Of a stretch of DNA of 64,000 bases, positions 43,530 to 51,559 are shown piece after piece. The stretch lies in assembly GCA_041583495.1 (NCBI GenBank), contig JBFHFS010000023.1, positions 14,054 through 78,053 on the forward strand, in the 5' to 3' direction. The DNA is from JBFHFS01 sp041583495. Its GTDB lineage: Bacteria > Bacteroidota > Bacteroidia > Bacteroidales > Marinilabiliaceae. Each line of letters opens with the position of its first letter. Position 1 is the first letter of the stretch. The position numbers and the translations under genes were made by a program. Under the pieces are notes generated by a model that worked only from the letters and a program-made list of their open reading frames with translations, was not told the DNA's origin and did no database searches.

Positions 43530-44072
43530 TTAATTAACCAACTTCGAAATATTTTTAAAACCTTCGGCTCCTGCAAAGCGACACAGCTCGAACAAAATAG
43601 ATTCATAACTGGTAATCAGAACCCCCTCCTGCTCCATTCTTTTCAGAGCAATTCGCTTATTTTCGGGAGAGCGTGAACTCACACAATCCTCGACCACCAC
43701 AGGCTTATAACCCCTCTCCAACAGATCGAGGGCCGTTTGTAACAGACAGACATGGGTCTCCACGCCGGCCAGAATCACTACCCGTTTAGAGGAAAGTTCA
43801 ACAAATTCCATGATGGAGGGCTCATCGCAACAGCTAAAGGCTGTTTTTTCGTTGTGGGGATAATCCAAAACCAGCGCTTCAATTGGCTCGATGGTATCGC
43901 CCAATCCTTTCTTATACTGCTCGGTAACCACCATGGGTACCTTCAGTACTTTTAACCCTTCGATCAATATCTTCAGGTTTTTCTCCAACCGATCGTTATC
44001 GTGTATATGAGGAAACAATTTTTCCTGCACATCAATAACCATTGCCAAGGCATTTTCTTTCAATATTCTCAT
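43530..44072 (-). CDS. isochorismatase-family cysteine hydrolase
   Basis: The 180-residue protein has the family triad D14 (AMVIDVQEKL), K76 (EKTAFS) and C109 (AGVETHVCLLQTA). Such enzymes hydrolyse amides or related bonds; the branch with this length includes nicotinamidase-like and YcaC-type proteins of unclear substrate. Its ATG overlaps the stop codon of the phosphomutase gene (ATGA overlap), so the two are translationally coupled. Confidence 0.9.
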   Translation of the reverse strand: MRILKENALAMVIDVQEKLFPHIHDNDRLEKNLKILIEGLKVLKVPMVVTEQYKKGLGDTIEPIEALVLDYPHNEKTAFSCCDEPSIMEFVELSSKRVVILAGVETHVCLLQTALDLLERGYKPVVVEDCVSSRSPENKRIALKRMEQEGVLITSYESILFELCRFAGAEGFKNISKLVN

Positions 44073-45598
44073 AACCCAAATCTTTTAAAAGCCGAGAGAT
44101 CCAACAGCTCATATTTCTTAAAAAAACCAAATAATTCGGCGGCAATTTTTTGCACGCCACCTTCCACTTCCGACTCAATATTAAGGGGGAGCACCGGATC
44201 GTGGAGGGAGAGTCGAAGTAAAAACCAACCCTTTTGCTCGGGCGATGAACAACTAACCCGGACGCCTTCAAAATTGTTGGGAACCAAATCCCAATCGTTC
44301 TTACTACCGGCCATAAGTCCCAATTCACCAATGACCTGCTCACCAATGGCCCGAAAATCTTCCTTATTGATTTTTAACCTCAGCTCAGTACTCTCGAGCG
44401 GGGCCGACAGGTTTTCAATCAAATCGGTAAGTTTTTTGCCCTGAGCACGCATTTTGGCCAGGGTAACGATGAGTTTGGTGGCCAGGTAGGCACCATCATC
44501 GAGGAAGAAATTTTCCTTAAGGGCAGCATGGCCTGAGGTTTCGATAGCCAGCCAGGATTCAGTACCCTGGGAGTTGAGGCGAATCGATTCATTAATAACA
44601 TTTTTATAGCCCCTTTGGAATCTGTGGTGCCGCCCACCCAGTTCATCCTGGATAAATCGGGCCAGACCATCGGAGGTAATGGAGTCGGTGACAATGGTAC
44701 TCCCGGGATGTTCCTGAAGAACCATGGCTGAACTCAAGGCAATCAGGGCATTTCTGTTGATGGGCCTGCCTGTATTGTCTACCAGGGCCGCGCGGTCCAC
44801 ATCGGTATCGAAAATGACCCCCAAATCGGCTCCAGCCTCTTTGACTCTTCCAGAAACAGAGACCATGGCTGTCGTATCCTCCGGATTAGGCACATGGTTG
44901 GGAAACCGGCCATCAGGCTCCAGAAACTGACTGTCACTCACATCGGCACCCAATGGTGCCAGAACCCTTTGTGCATAAAATCCCCCGGAGCCATTTCCGG
45001 CATCCACCACAATTTTCAATCCCTCCAGCGGGGTCTCGAAATGCTGCGGATGATTCACTTCCCGGCGCACCAACCCGACCAAAAAATCGGAATAAACAGC
45101 CATAAAATCATAGGACGATTGTGCCCCTTTTGTTTCACTGACCATTTCAGCATTCTCCGCCAGATCCAGAATAGAGCTGATGTCGGCTTTATCGAGTCCA
45201 CCCCCGGCAGTAAAGAATTTGAGGCCATTGCGGTTATAGGGCAGATGACTGGCTGTAAGCATAATAGCCCCATCTGCCGGTCGGTCGCCCAAGCGCGTTG
45301 ACATGAACATGGCCGGCGTAGAGGCCAGTCCAAAATCGAGCACATCAGCACCTGCCGAGGTGAGCCCTTCCACCAACTCTTTGGTCAGCTCAGGACCCGA
45401 AAGACGGGAGTCACGTCCCACCGAAACAGTGAGCCCCCGGGACTTATTGCCCGCACGCTTCAACCAATAAACAAATGCCTGACCCAGCCGAAAGACCACC
45501 TGGGGGGTTAAATTCACCGGCTCACCCTTAACACCGTCGATGGCTACACCCCTGATGTCGGAGCCATTTTGTAATTTCTTCCAGTTTACTTCTTGCAT
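44069..45598 (-). CDS. phosphohexomutase (phosphomannomutase/phosphoglucomutase family)
   Basis: From ATG 45598 the protein is 509 residues with the four-domain alpha-D-phosphohexomutase layout: phosphoserine S117 in TASHLPYNRNG, metal loop D264-x-D266-x-D268-R269, sugar-binding ETSGH, and a C-terminal phosphate-binding domain. The frame extends 33 codons upstream into the previous gene from a non-ATG start; the internal ATG fits better. It lies between a sugar-phosphate isomerase gene and the coupled cysteine hydrolase, and likely serves sugar-nucleotide or surface polysaccharide supply. Mannose versus glucose preference is undecided. Confidence 0.91.
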   Translation of the reverse strand: MQEVNWKKLQNGSDIRGVAIDGVKGEPVNLTPQVVFRLGQAFVYWLKRAGNKSRGLTVSVGRDSRLSGPELTKELVEGLTSAGADVLDFGLASTPAMFMSTRLGDRPADGAIMLTASHLPYNRNGLKFFTAGGGLDKADISSILDLAENAEMVSETKGAQSSYDFMAVYSDFLVGLVRREVNHPQHFETPLEGLKIVVDAGNGSGGFYAQRVLAPLGADVSDSQFLEPDGRFPNHVPNPEDTTAMVSVSGRVKEAGADLGVIFDTDVDRAALVDNTGRPINRNALIALSSAMVLQEHPGSTIVTDSITSDGLARFIQDELGGRHHRFQRGYKNVINESIRLNSQGTESWLAIETSGHAALKENFFLDDGAYLATKLIVTLAKMRAQGKKLTDLIENLSAPLESTELRLKINKEDFRAIGEQVIGELGLMAGSKNDWDLVPNNFEGVRVSCSSPEQKGWFLLRLSLHDPVLPLNIESEVEGGVQKIAAELFGFFKKYELLDLSAFKRFGL

Positions 45599-45602
45599 AA
45601 CA

Positions 45603-46223
45603 CTATTTCCTTTTTTCCAGATCTGCAGCCTGCCGTGATTTGTCGCCCAGGTATCCACCATGGTGACGCAAGGCATAATCCTGATTGGTAAAACCAATCC
45701 GTTTCATCAATAATACCACTAAAACATCTCCTATTACCGTCATGATGGTAGTCGAGGTGGTTGGGGTCAGGCCCAATGCACAAACCTCAGGAGGATTACC
45801 CGTATAAATGCAGGCCGAAGCAGCCTTTGCCAATTGCGACTCCAGATTACCGGTAATCACAATAAAGGGAATTCCCGGGCGAAGGCCCCTTGCAAGGTTG
45901 ATCAACTCCAGAATCTCACGGGTTTTACCCGAGTTGGAGATCAACAACATCAAATCGTTTTCCTGAACCACACCCAGGTCGCCATGTTGTGCTTCGCTGG
46001 GATGCAAAAAGACCGCGGGTGTACCCGTACTACTAAAGGTCGTGGCCATATTAACCGCAATTTGCCCGGCCTTACCCATTCCGCTGGTAATCAATTTTCC
46101 TTTGCGCTGATGCACATAGGTATAGATCAAATCGACAGCCTTCTCAAATTCAGCAGTAACAGGGATCCCTGCGACTGCAGCAGCTTCGGCATTGAGAAGT
46201 GCTTGTACTTCGTTTTTGAGCAT
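45603..46223 (-). CDS. single-domain SIS sugar isomerase (KdsD/GutQ-like arabinose-5-phosphate isomerase)
   Basis: The 206-residue protein is one SIS domain: GKLITSGMGKAGQIAVNMATTFSSTG, FLHPSEAQHGDLGVV, MLLISNSGKTREI, and ALGLTPTTSTTIMTVIGD. These match the catalytic part of arabinose-5-phosphate isomerases, but the two CBS domains of E. coli KdsD are missing; single-domain forms are known in Bacteroides. It probably supplies arabinose 5-phosphate for Kdo synthesis or a related isomerisation. It starts the operon with the phosphohexomutase (4-base gap) and has a -7 element 88 bases upstream. Confidence 0.87.
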   Translation of the reverse strand: MLKNEVQALLNAEAAAVAGIPVTAEFEKAVDLIYTYVHQRKGKLITSGMGKAGQIAVNMATTFSSTGTPAVFLHPSEAQHGDLGVVQENDLMLLISNSGKTREILELINLARGLRPGIPFIVITGNLESQLAKAASACIYTGNPPEVCALGLTPTTSTTIMTVIGDVLVVLLMKRIGFTNQDYALRHHGGYLGDKSRQAADLEKRK

Positions 46224-46310
46224 GTTAATTATATTTTTCAGTTAGGTTCCAGAATTCCATATAAGTCAGGAATGCAAAGCCGCACAGCAGAGAGGTGGGC
46301 AAAGCAAAAA

Positions 46311-46318
46311 CAAAGGTA
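46311..46318 (-). promoter_or_regulatory. -7 element for the isomerase operon
   Basis: On the minus strand this reads TACCTTTG, a perfect TAnnTTTG match, 27 bases past the selD stop and 88 bases before the isomerase start. It marks the isomerase genes as a unit separate from the selenium cluster. Confidence 0.5.
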
Positions 46319-46345
46319 CCAATTTAATAACAATGACGATAAAAC

Positions 46346-47398
46346 TCATTCCAAATATATATCCTTCCCCGAAGCGGTAATTACCTCACCAATCACCTTT
46401 GCCTGACTATGTTTTCCACTTTTCATCAGGAAGTCCAGCACATCGTCCACCTTCTCGGGAGGGACACACATCAACAAGCCCCCGGAGGTTTGTGCATCCC
46501 CTGCCACCATTTTCAAATGGGGCTCTACCAACCGCGACACGTGCAGGTTGGGTTTTACATATTCCAGATTACGGAAAGCCGCTCCCGGCAAACATCCCTC
46601 GTCGGCCAGCCGGGCCACCTGTGGTAGCAGGGGCAATTCCTGGCTCTTAATCACCAGGCTTACTTTACTGGCCTGAGCCATTTTTAAGCCATGCCCAAGA
46701 AGGCCGAACCCGGTCACATCGGTAGCGCATTTGATGCCGAACTCCAACATGGCATCACGCCCCACATTATTGAGCAACTTCATTTGTTCCAGTGCCATCC
46801 GGTAGGGCTCCTCCCCGACCATTTGAAGCCTCTGAGCGGCCACCAACACGCCAATACCCAAAGGCTTGGTAAGAATAAGCATGTCCCCTGGATGGGCCGC
46901 GGCATTGGTAATCAATTCATCGGGATGAATGGTCCCCACCACGGCCAGTCCGAATTTAGGCGGATGATCCTCGATGGTGTGTCCCCCCATTATGAGGGCT
47001 CCCGCCTCTTTTACCTTGCTGTACCCGCCCTGTAGTATCTGCTCGAAAGCCGACAATGGCATTTCCGTGGAGGAAAACATGAGCAGATTCAGCGCCAACA
47101 AAGGCTTTCCTCCCATTGCATATACATCGCTCAGGGCGTTGGTAGCCGCAATCTCACCAAATTCGTAGGGATCGGAACAGATGGGAGGGAAAAAATCGGT
47201 GGTAAAGATCAGGGCCGTTTCATCATTCAGGCGAAATACACCGGCATCATCATGCGTATCAATATCGACCAATATATCAGGATGAACCATCCGTGGCAAT
47301 TTTGAAAGGATACCGGCCAATTCACCGGGAGGTAACTTGGCAGAACACCCGCCATACTCGACGGTTTTTAACAAATCCACTTTTTCTTCGGCACTCAT
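46346..47398 (-). CDS. selD: selenide, water dikinase (selenophosphate synthetase)
   Basis: From ATG 47398 the protein is 350 residues with the glycine-rich N-terminal loop YGGCSAKLPP; C18 and K21 match the essential Cys17 and Lys20 of E. coli SelD, while the second, dispensable Cys19 is Ala here. Also present: DDAGVFRL, FFPPICSDPYEFGEIAATNALSDVYAMGG, GGHTIEDHPPKFGL, and a C-terminal ATP-grasp-like AIRS domain (CATDVTGFGLLGHG, QTSGGLL). It uses ATP and selenide to make selenophosphate for MnmH and perhaps other users in this cluster. Eight bases separate it from DUF3343. It uses Cys, not selenocysteine. Confidence 0.95.
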   Translation of the reverse strand: MSAEEKVDLLKTVEYGGCSAKLPPGELAGILSKLPRMVHPDILVDIDTHDDAGVFRLNDETALIFTTDFFPPICSDPYEFGEIAATNALSDVYAMGGKPLLALNLLMFSSTEMPLSAFEQILQGGYSKVKEAGALIMGGHTIEDHPPKFGLAVVGTIHPDELITNAAAHPGDMLILTKPLGIGVLVAAQRLQMVGEEPYRMALEQMKLLNNVGRDAMLEFGIKCATDVTGFGLLGHGLKMAQASKVSLVIKSQELPLLPQVARLADEGCLPGAAFRNLEYVKPNLHVSRLVEPHLKMVAGDAQTSGGLLMCVPPEKVDDVLDFLMKSGKHSQAKVIGEVITASGKDIYLE

Positions 47399-47406
47399 AC
47401 TATTAT

Positions 47407-47640
47407 TCAATTTTCAATGGAATAAACAATTTCAAACTGGTCGAAAAGAGCTTTACAGGCCACCATGTCAGCGTTTTTTATGGATAAACACATGCCGCAC
47501 TCCGATGAAATATATTCGGGAACCGGAATGGCCTGGCAAACAATACCCTTTTCCTGACACAACTTATCGGCTTTCATCACCATGTGTACATTAGGAAAAA
47601 GCACCAAAGACTCCCTGGTTTTACGATCTTCTTTACTCAT
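47407..47640 (-). CDS. DUF3343 small putative Se/S carrier protein
   Basis: The 77-residue protein has the DUF3343 pattern VLFPNVHMVMKADKLCQEKGI and the conserved ECGMCLSI with two cysteines. Members co-occur with selenium-metabolism genes and are thought to carry sulfur or selenium. ATG 47640 is used in preference to GTG 47643. The stop is eight bases before the selD start, which fits cotranscription. Confidence 0.88.
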   Translation of the reverse strand: MSKEDRKTRESLVLFPNVHMVMKADKLCQEKGIVCQAIPVPEYISSECGMCLSIKNADMVACKALFDQFEIVYSIEN

Positions 47641-47864
47641 CACAACCTTTTAACAATTCACTAAATTAATTTTTACAGGAAACCGCCAACCACCTGGTTT
47701 TTTCTCAACGCCCACGTTCGCAGAAGTTTCAAAGCCTCTAAAGGAACATTCCAAAGAGTAACTTCAGGAAAACAACAGTGTCAAAAACCAGGACCTGACC
47801 ACACGCACATTTATCCTATTCCAGACCCATAAAAACCGGCTAGTCCGCCCTATATGATGGTTCA

Positions 47865-48995
47865 TCACGAAAAGATGGACTCTAAAGAGGTAGCCAGATA
47901 ATTCAAATCTTCCGGGGTATGAAAGGGAGACAAGGCAATGCGGGCAGTCCCCGTCGGAAAGGTTTTAAAATGCTTATGAGCCAAAGGAGCACAGTGCAAT
48001 CCGGCCCTAATCTCTATGCCAAAAAGCTCAAATAACTTCCTGGCAATGGCTGAGGGAGGCCAGTCGTTATGCACAATAGAAAACAACCCGCCCTGATTGG
48101 CCGGATTGGCCGCTGCAACTACCCTAACCCCTGGTATCGATCTGACTCTGTCCAATAGGTTCTCCAGGTCACTCTGTTTCCATCTTTTTTGGGGAGGGTT
48201 TAGAAGAGCCGCCTGCAAACCTGCTATCCCCACTGTATTGGGGGTTCCTGCCTCAAACCTGTCGGGCATGACTTCGGGCATCTCAAAACTCTCCGAACGA
48301 CTGCCCGTCCCCCCTCTGATAAAGTGGGACACCAAAAGAGGTTCTTTCACAAAGAATCCACCCGTTCCGGTAGGCCCCAGAAGTCCTTTATGCCCTGTAA
48401 AGGCCATGAAATCGACCTTCCATTCATCCACCCTAACCGGCACAGAGCCCAGGGACTGGGTCACATCCATAAAAAAGGGGATAGACCCAAGCGCCTCACG
48501 TATGGCTGCAACAGGCTGAATCAAACCATTAACATTGCTCTGATGATTTACAATTACCAACCGGGTTTTGGAAGTGATACAACCGGGAATCTCAGAAGGA
48601 ATGACCAGCCCATCGCTCTCCGCAGGCAGACACTTCCAGGTCGTATTTTGGCGCACTCTCAAGGCCTCCAATGGTCGCATCACGGCATTATGTTCCAGTG
48701 GAGAAACCAATACTTCAGCATCCCCGAGCTTAATTCCCTGAAGCAATGTATTGATTGCCTGGGTGGCATTTGCCGTAAAACAGATATGACCCGATTGGCT
48801 TGTCCCTAATATATGAGCCACTTCTTCCCGACAGTTCTCCACCATCATGGAGGTTTTAAAAACCCGACCATAAGCAGCCCGGCCATAAGTGCCCCCCTCC
48901 TCATCCAAAAACTGGTGCATAGCCTCCCCCACTACCCCCGGCTTAGGAAAGCTTGTACTTGCATTGTCAAAATATTTATTCAAATGAGCCGACAT
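47865..48995 (-). CDS. cysteine desulfurase / selenocysteine lyase-like class V aminotransferase (EF2568 type)
   Basis: The 376-residue PLP enzyme has YFDNASTSFPKPGVV at the N terminus, the active-site H102 (LEHNAV), the PLP lysine K203 (FTGHKGLLGP) and a catalytic-type cysteine C335 in RAGLHCAPLAHK. The short N terminus matches the EF2568 clade of unknown exact function that travels with orphan selD and selenium-dependent molybdenum hydroxylase genes. It probably mobilises selenium or sulfur for SelD or YedF. The gap of 224 bases to DUF3343 downstream holds no gene. Confidence 0.9.
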   Translation of the reverse strand: MSAHLNKYFDNASTSFPKPGVVGEAMHQFLDEEGGTYGRAAYGRVFKTSMMVENCREEVAHILGTSQSGHICFTANATQAINTLLQGIKLGDAEVLVSPLEHNAVMRPLEALRVRQNTTWKCLPAESDGLVIPSEIPGCITSKTRLVIVNHQSNVNGLIQPVAAIREALGSIPFFMDVTQSLGSVPVRVDEWKVDFMAFTGHKGLLGPTGTGGFFVKEPLLVSHFIRGGTGSRSESFEMPEVMPDRFEAGTPNTVGIAGLQAALLNPPQKRWKQSDLENLLDRVRSIPGVRVVAAANPANQGGLFSIVHNDWPPSAIARKLFELFGIEIRAGLHCAPLAHKHFKTFPTGTARIALSPFHTPEDLNYLATSLESIFS

Positions 48996-49122
48996 TTCAG
49001 ATAGCTTTTGAGATTTTAGGGGATACTCCGGAAAAGAAGATCTAAAGGGAGAGTCTCAAAATATGCGATACAGCTAACGCTCAACATTTCCAAAGATCCT
49101 GAGTTTGTATTTCTTTCTACCA

Positions 49123-49743
49123 TCAAAGGTAGACCACATGGCCTGCTTCGGCCAGAATAGTAGCAATTTGATACATATTACTTATCCGACCCACGGCAAC
49201 CTTTTCCTTTACCTGATAAAAATCGACACAGGTCCCGCACACGATGACGCTCACGCCCAAATCTTCGAGTCGAGCCAGGGATTCGGCCACATCGGTTCCT
49301 TTCAGGGAGTGAAAAATTCCCGAATTGTACATCAGGATATGGGTAGGAATAGATTCCATATTCTTCAAGGCATTAAAATAACCCCGCACCAATAATCCGC
49401 CCAACTCGCTATCACCTTCGCCCATCTCGCGGCTTCTAACGGCCACCACATAATTCCCATTTTGCTTTTCAACGCCCGGCACTTCGCAATAGGCTTCGGG
49501 TTTGGTTGCTTCCTTTGCGGCTGATTTTCCGGGATTGGTGGCTTCAATAAAATAGACGCCCTCCTCCATCTTTGAAACGGGATTGGCACCCAGGTCGGAG
49601 AGAAAGCTCATCAAATTTTGCCAGGAGGTTTCATTATCAGAAATAATTTGAATGGTTTCTCCTTCGGCCACTTTCTGAAGTCCGTTGCGGGCCATGATGA
49701 GCGGCTCAGGACAAAGATGTCCTTTGGTATCGATAATTTTCAT
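49123..49743 (-). CDS. yedF: selenium metabolism protein YedF (TusA-like + DsrE-like)
   Basis: The 206-residue protein has an N-terminal TusA/SirA domain (about 1-70) with the persulfide-type motif C11-P-E-P, and a C-terminal DsrE-like domain (SRLARLEDLGVSVIVCGTCVDFY-type, with CGTCVDFYQVKEKVAVG). This two-domain protein family tracks with SelD-containing genomes and is thought to pass selenium or sulfur. It is 50 bases downstream of mnmH, separated by a short inverted repeat. Confidence 0.92.
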   Translation of the reverse strand: MKIIDTKGHLCPEPLIMARNGLQKVAEGETIQIISDNETSWQNLMSFLSDLGANPVSKMEEGVYFIEATNPGKSAAKEATKPEAYCEVPGVEKQNGNYVVAVRSREMGEGDSELGGLLVRGYFNALKNMESIPTHILMYNSGIFHSLKGTDVAESLARLEDLGVSVIVCGTCVDFYQVKEKVAVGRISNMYQIATILAEAGHVVYL

Positions 49744-49778
49744 AATTAACGTATTTCTATTTCTTCTTAATCGAACGA

Positions 49779-49798
49779 GGTAACCTCATTGGGTTACC
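49779..49798. repeat. 7-bp inverted repeat overlapping the mnmH stop
   Basis: ggtaacc (49779-49785) and ggttacc (49792-49798) with a 6-base loop. The mnmH stop codon (49794-49796) lies inside it, and yedF starts 36 bases later. No T run follows, so it is not a terminator; it could tune translation or mRNA stability between the two genes. Confidence 0.5.
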
Positions 49799-50840
49799 CA
49801 TTTTTTAAGGCGACTCTATACGACGCGGCCCATTCCTTCAGTTGCCGGGCCGAATCTTCGGGGTCATCCAACGCCGTTTTCAACGAAAACACGGGTAAAT
49901 TTCGGCGACCCAGAGAATGGGCATACCCCTTATCGTAATATTTCAGCGTAATATCGGCTACCCGTTCGTAGTCTTCTTCTTCCAAAGCATCCAGGGCTTC
50001 CTGGGTTTGCACGCCCCCCATGCGCTTCCTGATTTTCAGGACCGATTCAGCCAGCAACTCGTTATCAAAACAGCCGTATTCTTTAACCAATCGTTTTATC
50101 CTCAACTCACGGGCCAACTCAAACATGACCAGGGGAGCGTTCTGCAGGAGGGCAAACAAGCCCTCGGGCACGTACACATGGCCAATATTGATGCTCTCCC
50201 CTTCTACCCAAACAGGACGTGAAGGATCGAAAGTATTAAACACTGCATGCAGATCATTTTCGAATTGTTCGGTGGTCGGTTGTTTTTCCTGCCCTAAAGC
50301 GCCAAAGGCAGAGCCTTTATGGTGGGCGAGTCCTTCCAGGTCGAGGACCTGCTCTCCCTGACCGGACAAGGCATGAAGAACATCTGTTTTTCCGCTTCCG
50401 GTGGGCCCTCCAACCACAATAAACTGCCAGGGTTCAGCTTGCAAAAGGTTTCTAAACCTTGTCCTATAGGCTTTGTAACCACCCTGAAGGACCGAAGCCT
50501 TGACCCCGGCTGTATTAAGCAGCCAGGCCATGCTCGAACTACGCATCCCTCCTCGCCAGCAATGCACCAACACTCTTTTATTGCCCCCCAATTCACGGGC
50601 TTTTTCCACAAACGAAGCCAGCTTTGGGCCGGAAAGCTCGAGTCCCTTTAAAACCGCCTCGCTACGCCCTTTATTCTTATAGAGCGTACCCACAACAGCT
50701 CTCTCCTCATCCGAAAAAAGAGGCAAATTAAAAGCCCCCGGTATGTGGCCTTTTGCAAATTCAGAAGGGGTGCGGACATCCAACACAGAAAAACGGGCAG
50801 CTGCCTCTAAAAAATCATCCGGTTCCAACAATGTCAACAT
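49794..50840 (-). CDS. mnmH: tRNA 2-selenouridine(34) synthase
   Basis: From ATG 50840 the protein is 348 residues, MnmH/SelU/YbbB-like. The N-terminal rhodanese domain has the catalytic C94 in VHCWRGGMRSSSMAWLL. It is followed by the P-loop GPTGSGKT (145-152) and the long C-terminal domain (DLEGLAHHKGSAFGAL, WVEGESINIGHVYVP). It replaces sulfur by selenium in 2-thiouridine at the wobble position of Lys, Glu and Gln tRNAs, via a geranylated intermediate, using selenophosphate from SelD. The TTG at 50861 would overlap the previous gene; ATG starts two bases after its stop. Confidence 0.95.
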   Translation of the reverse strand: MLTLLEPDDFLEAAARFSVLDVRTPSEFAKGHIPGAFNLPLFSDEERAVVGTLYKNKGRSEAVLKGLELSGPKLASFVEKARELGGNKRVLVHCWRGGMRSSSMAWLLNTAGVKASVLQGGYKAYRTRFRNLLQAEPWQFIVVGGPTGSGKTDVLHALSGQGEQVLDLEGLAHHKGSAFGALGQEKQPTTEQFENDLHAVFNTFDPSRPVWVEGESINIGHVYVPEGLFALLQNAPLVMFELARELRIKRLVKEYGCFDNELLAESVLKIRKRMGGVQTQEALDALEEEDYERVADITLKYYDKGYAHSLGRRNLPVFSLKTALDDPEDSARQLKEWAASYRVALKNG

Positions 50841-50842
50841 CC

Positions 50843-51283
50843 TTATAAGGTTACACTCCAAACATCATCCAAATGATTTCTCCAGTCGCTGTATTTTTCA
50901 GCCCCTCCACGCACTTTCCAATCCGAATCAATGGTCAGACGGGAGCTAATGCCTCCTCTTGGGTTACAAACCATCACCACCCGAATTCTGTCGGGCTCAT
51001 ACACCTCGACCAAATGATCGAAAAAGATATTAATCAACCGCTCATACGACACCGTCACATTTCGCAAATATTGAATATACATCTTTAACGATTTCAATTC
51101 AATGATCTTACCTGCAGGAAAAAAAGTGATGTAAACATCGGCAAAATCAGGTTGGTCCTTCACCCCAAGAAAGGTGAACTCAGGAATCTTAATTTTAATC
51201 TCATAAGCTTCTCCCGTAGGGTTGGGCAACGACTTCAGGAGACTCTTGTCGATATCCTTATATGTAAGTACTTTTGGTTTCAT
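50843..51283 (-). CDS. QueF-like protein lacking the catalytic cysteine
   Basis: From ATG 51283 the protein is 146 residues and has the T-fold QueF signature: PEFTFLGVKDQPDFADVY and ELKSLKMYI (the QueF motif), with CNPRGGIS near the end. In preQ0 reductases the first segment reads LCPxTGQPDFA, with Cys as nucleophile; here it is L-G-V-K-D-QPDFA, one residue shorter and without Cys. The His of FHED (His96 in B. subtilis) is Tyr, while the Asp and Glu are kept. So it should not form the usual thioimide with preQ0. It is the first gene of the selenium operon, two bases before mnmH. It may bind a different purine-like or wobble-base ligand, or act without catalysis. Confidence 0.85.
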   Translation of the reverse strand: MKPKVLTYKDIDKSLLKSLPNPTGEAYEIKIKIPEFTFLGVKDQPDFADVYITFFPAGKIIELKSLKMYIQYLRNVTVSYERLINIFFDHLVEVYEPDRIRVVMVCNPRGGISSRLTIDSDWKVRGGAEKYSDWRNHLDDVWSVTL

Positions 51284-51335
51284 TGGCAATAGATTAAATA
51301 CTTAATAGAGATAGCTGTTTTTTTGTTTCAAGCTT

Positions 51336-51343
51336 CAAAGGTA
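51336..51343 (-). promoter_or_regulatory. -7 element for the QueF-like/selenium operon
   Basis: On the minus strand this reads TACCTTTG, a perfect TAnnTTTG match, 52 bases before ATG 51283, leaving a leader of about 45 bases. Confidence 0.55.
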
Positions 51344-51393
51344 ATAATTTATAAAATACCACTGAGCTAAGAATCACCACGAATTCGATGCGC

Positions 51394-51439
51394 AAAAAAA
51401 CCTCAAAGCCCATGCTCCTGAAGGAGCCCCGGTTTTTTT
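51394..51439. terminator. terminator-like hairpin between divergent promoters
   Basis: gctcc (51414-51418), tgaa, ggagc (51423-51427) inside arms aaaaaaacc (51394-51402) and ggttttttt (51431-51439). Both strands end in T runs. It lies upstream of both divergent promoters, so neither neighbour's normal mRNA reaches it. Confidence 0.6.
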
Positions 51440-51496
51440 CAATTCACCGCTAATTTCCAGAGAAAATATTAACCGCCACCCCCCTCCAAATAATGA

Positions 51497-51527
51497 TTGG
51501 CTAAAGCCCGGGGTTTATATATCTTTG
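51497..51527 (+). promoter_or_regulatory. Bacteroidota housekeeping promoter for rlmD
   Basis: TTGG at 51497-51500 and TATCTTTG at 51520-51527 are 19 bases apart, a near-perfect match to TTTG-N19-TAnnTTTG. Transcription should start near 51534, about 26 bases before the GTG start at 51560. Confidence 0.75.
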
Positions 51528-51559
51528 CGCAAAATTAAATCCGATAAAGAAGAAAAGAC

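Noticed and set aside
46346..47398. possible selenocysteine in SelD
   Set aside because: The active-site position is a normal Cys codon and there is no in-frame TGA in the loop.
51358..51370. tRNA-like word TAGCTCAGTGGTA on the minus strand
   Set aside because: It looks like a tRNA D-arm, but no anticodon arm, T-arm or acceptor stem follows; the surrounding sequence is AT-rich promoter DNA.
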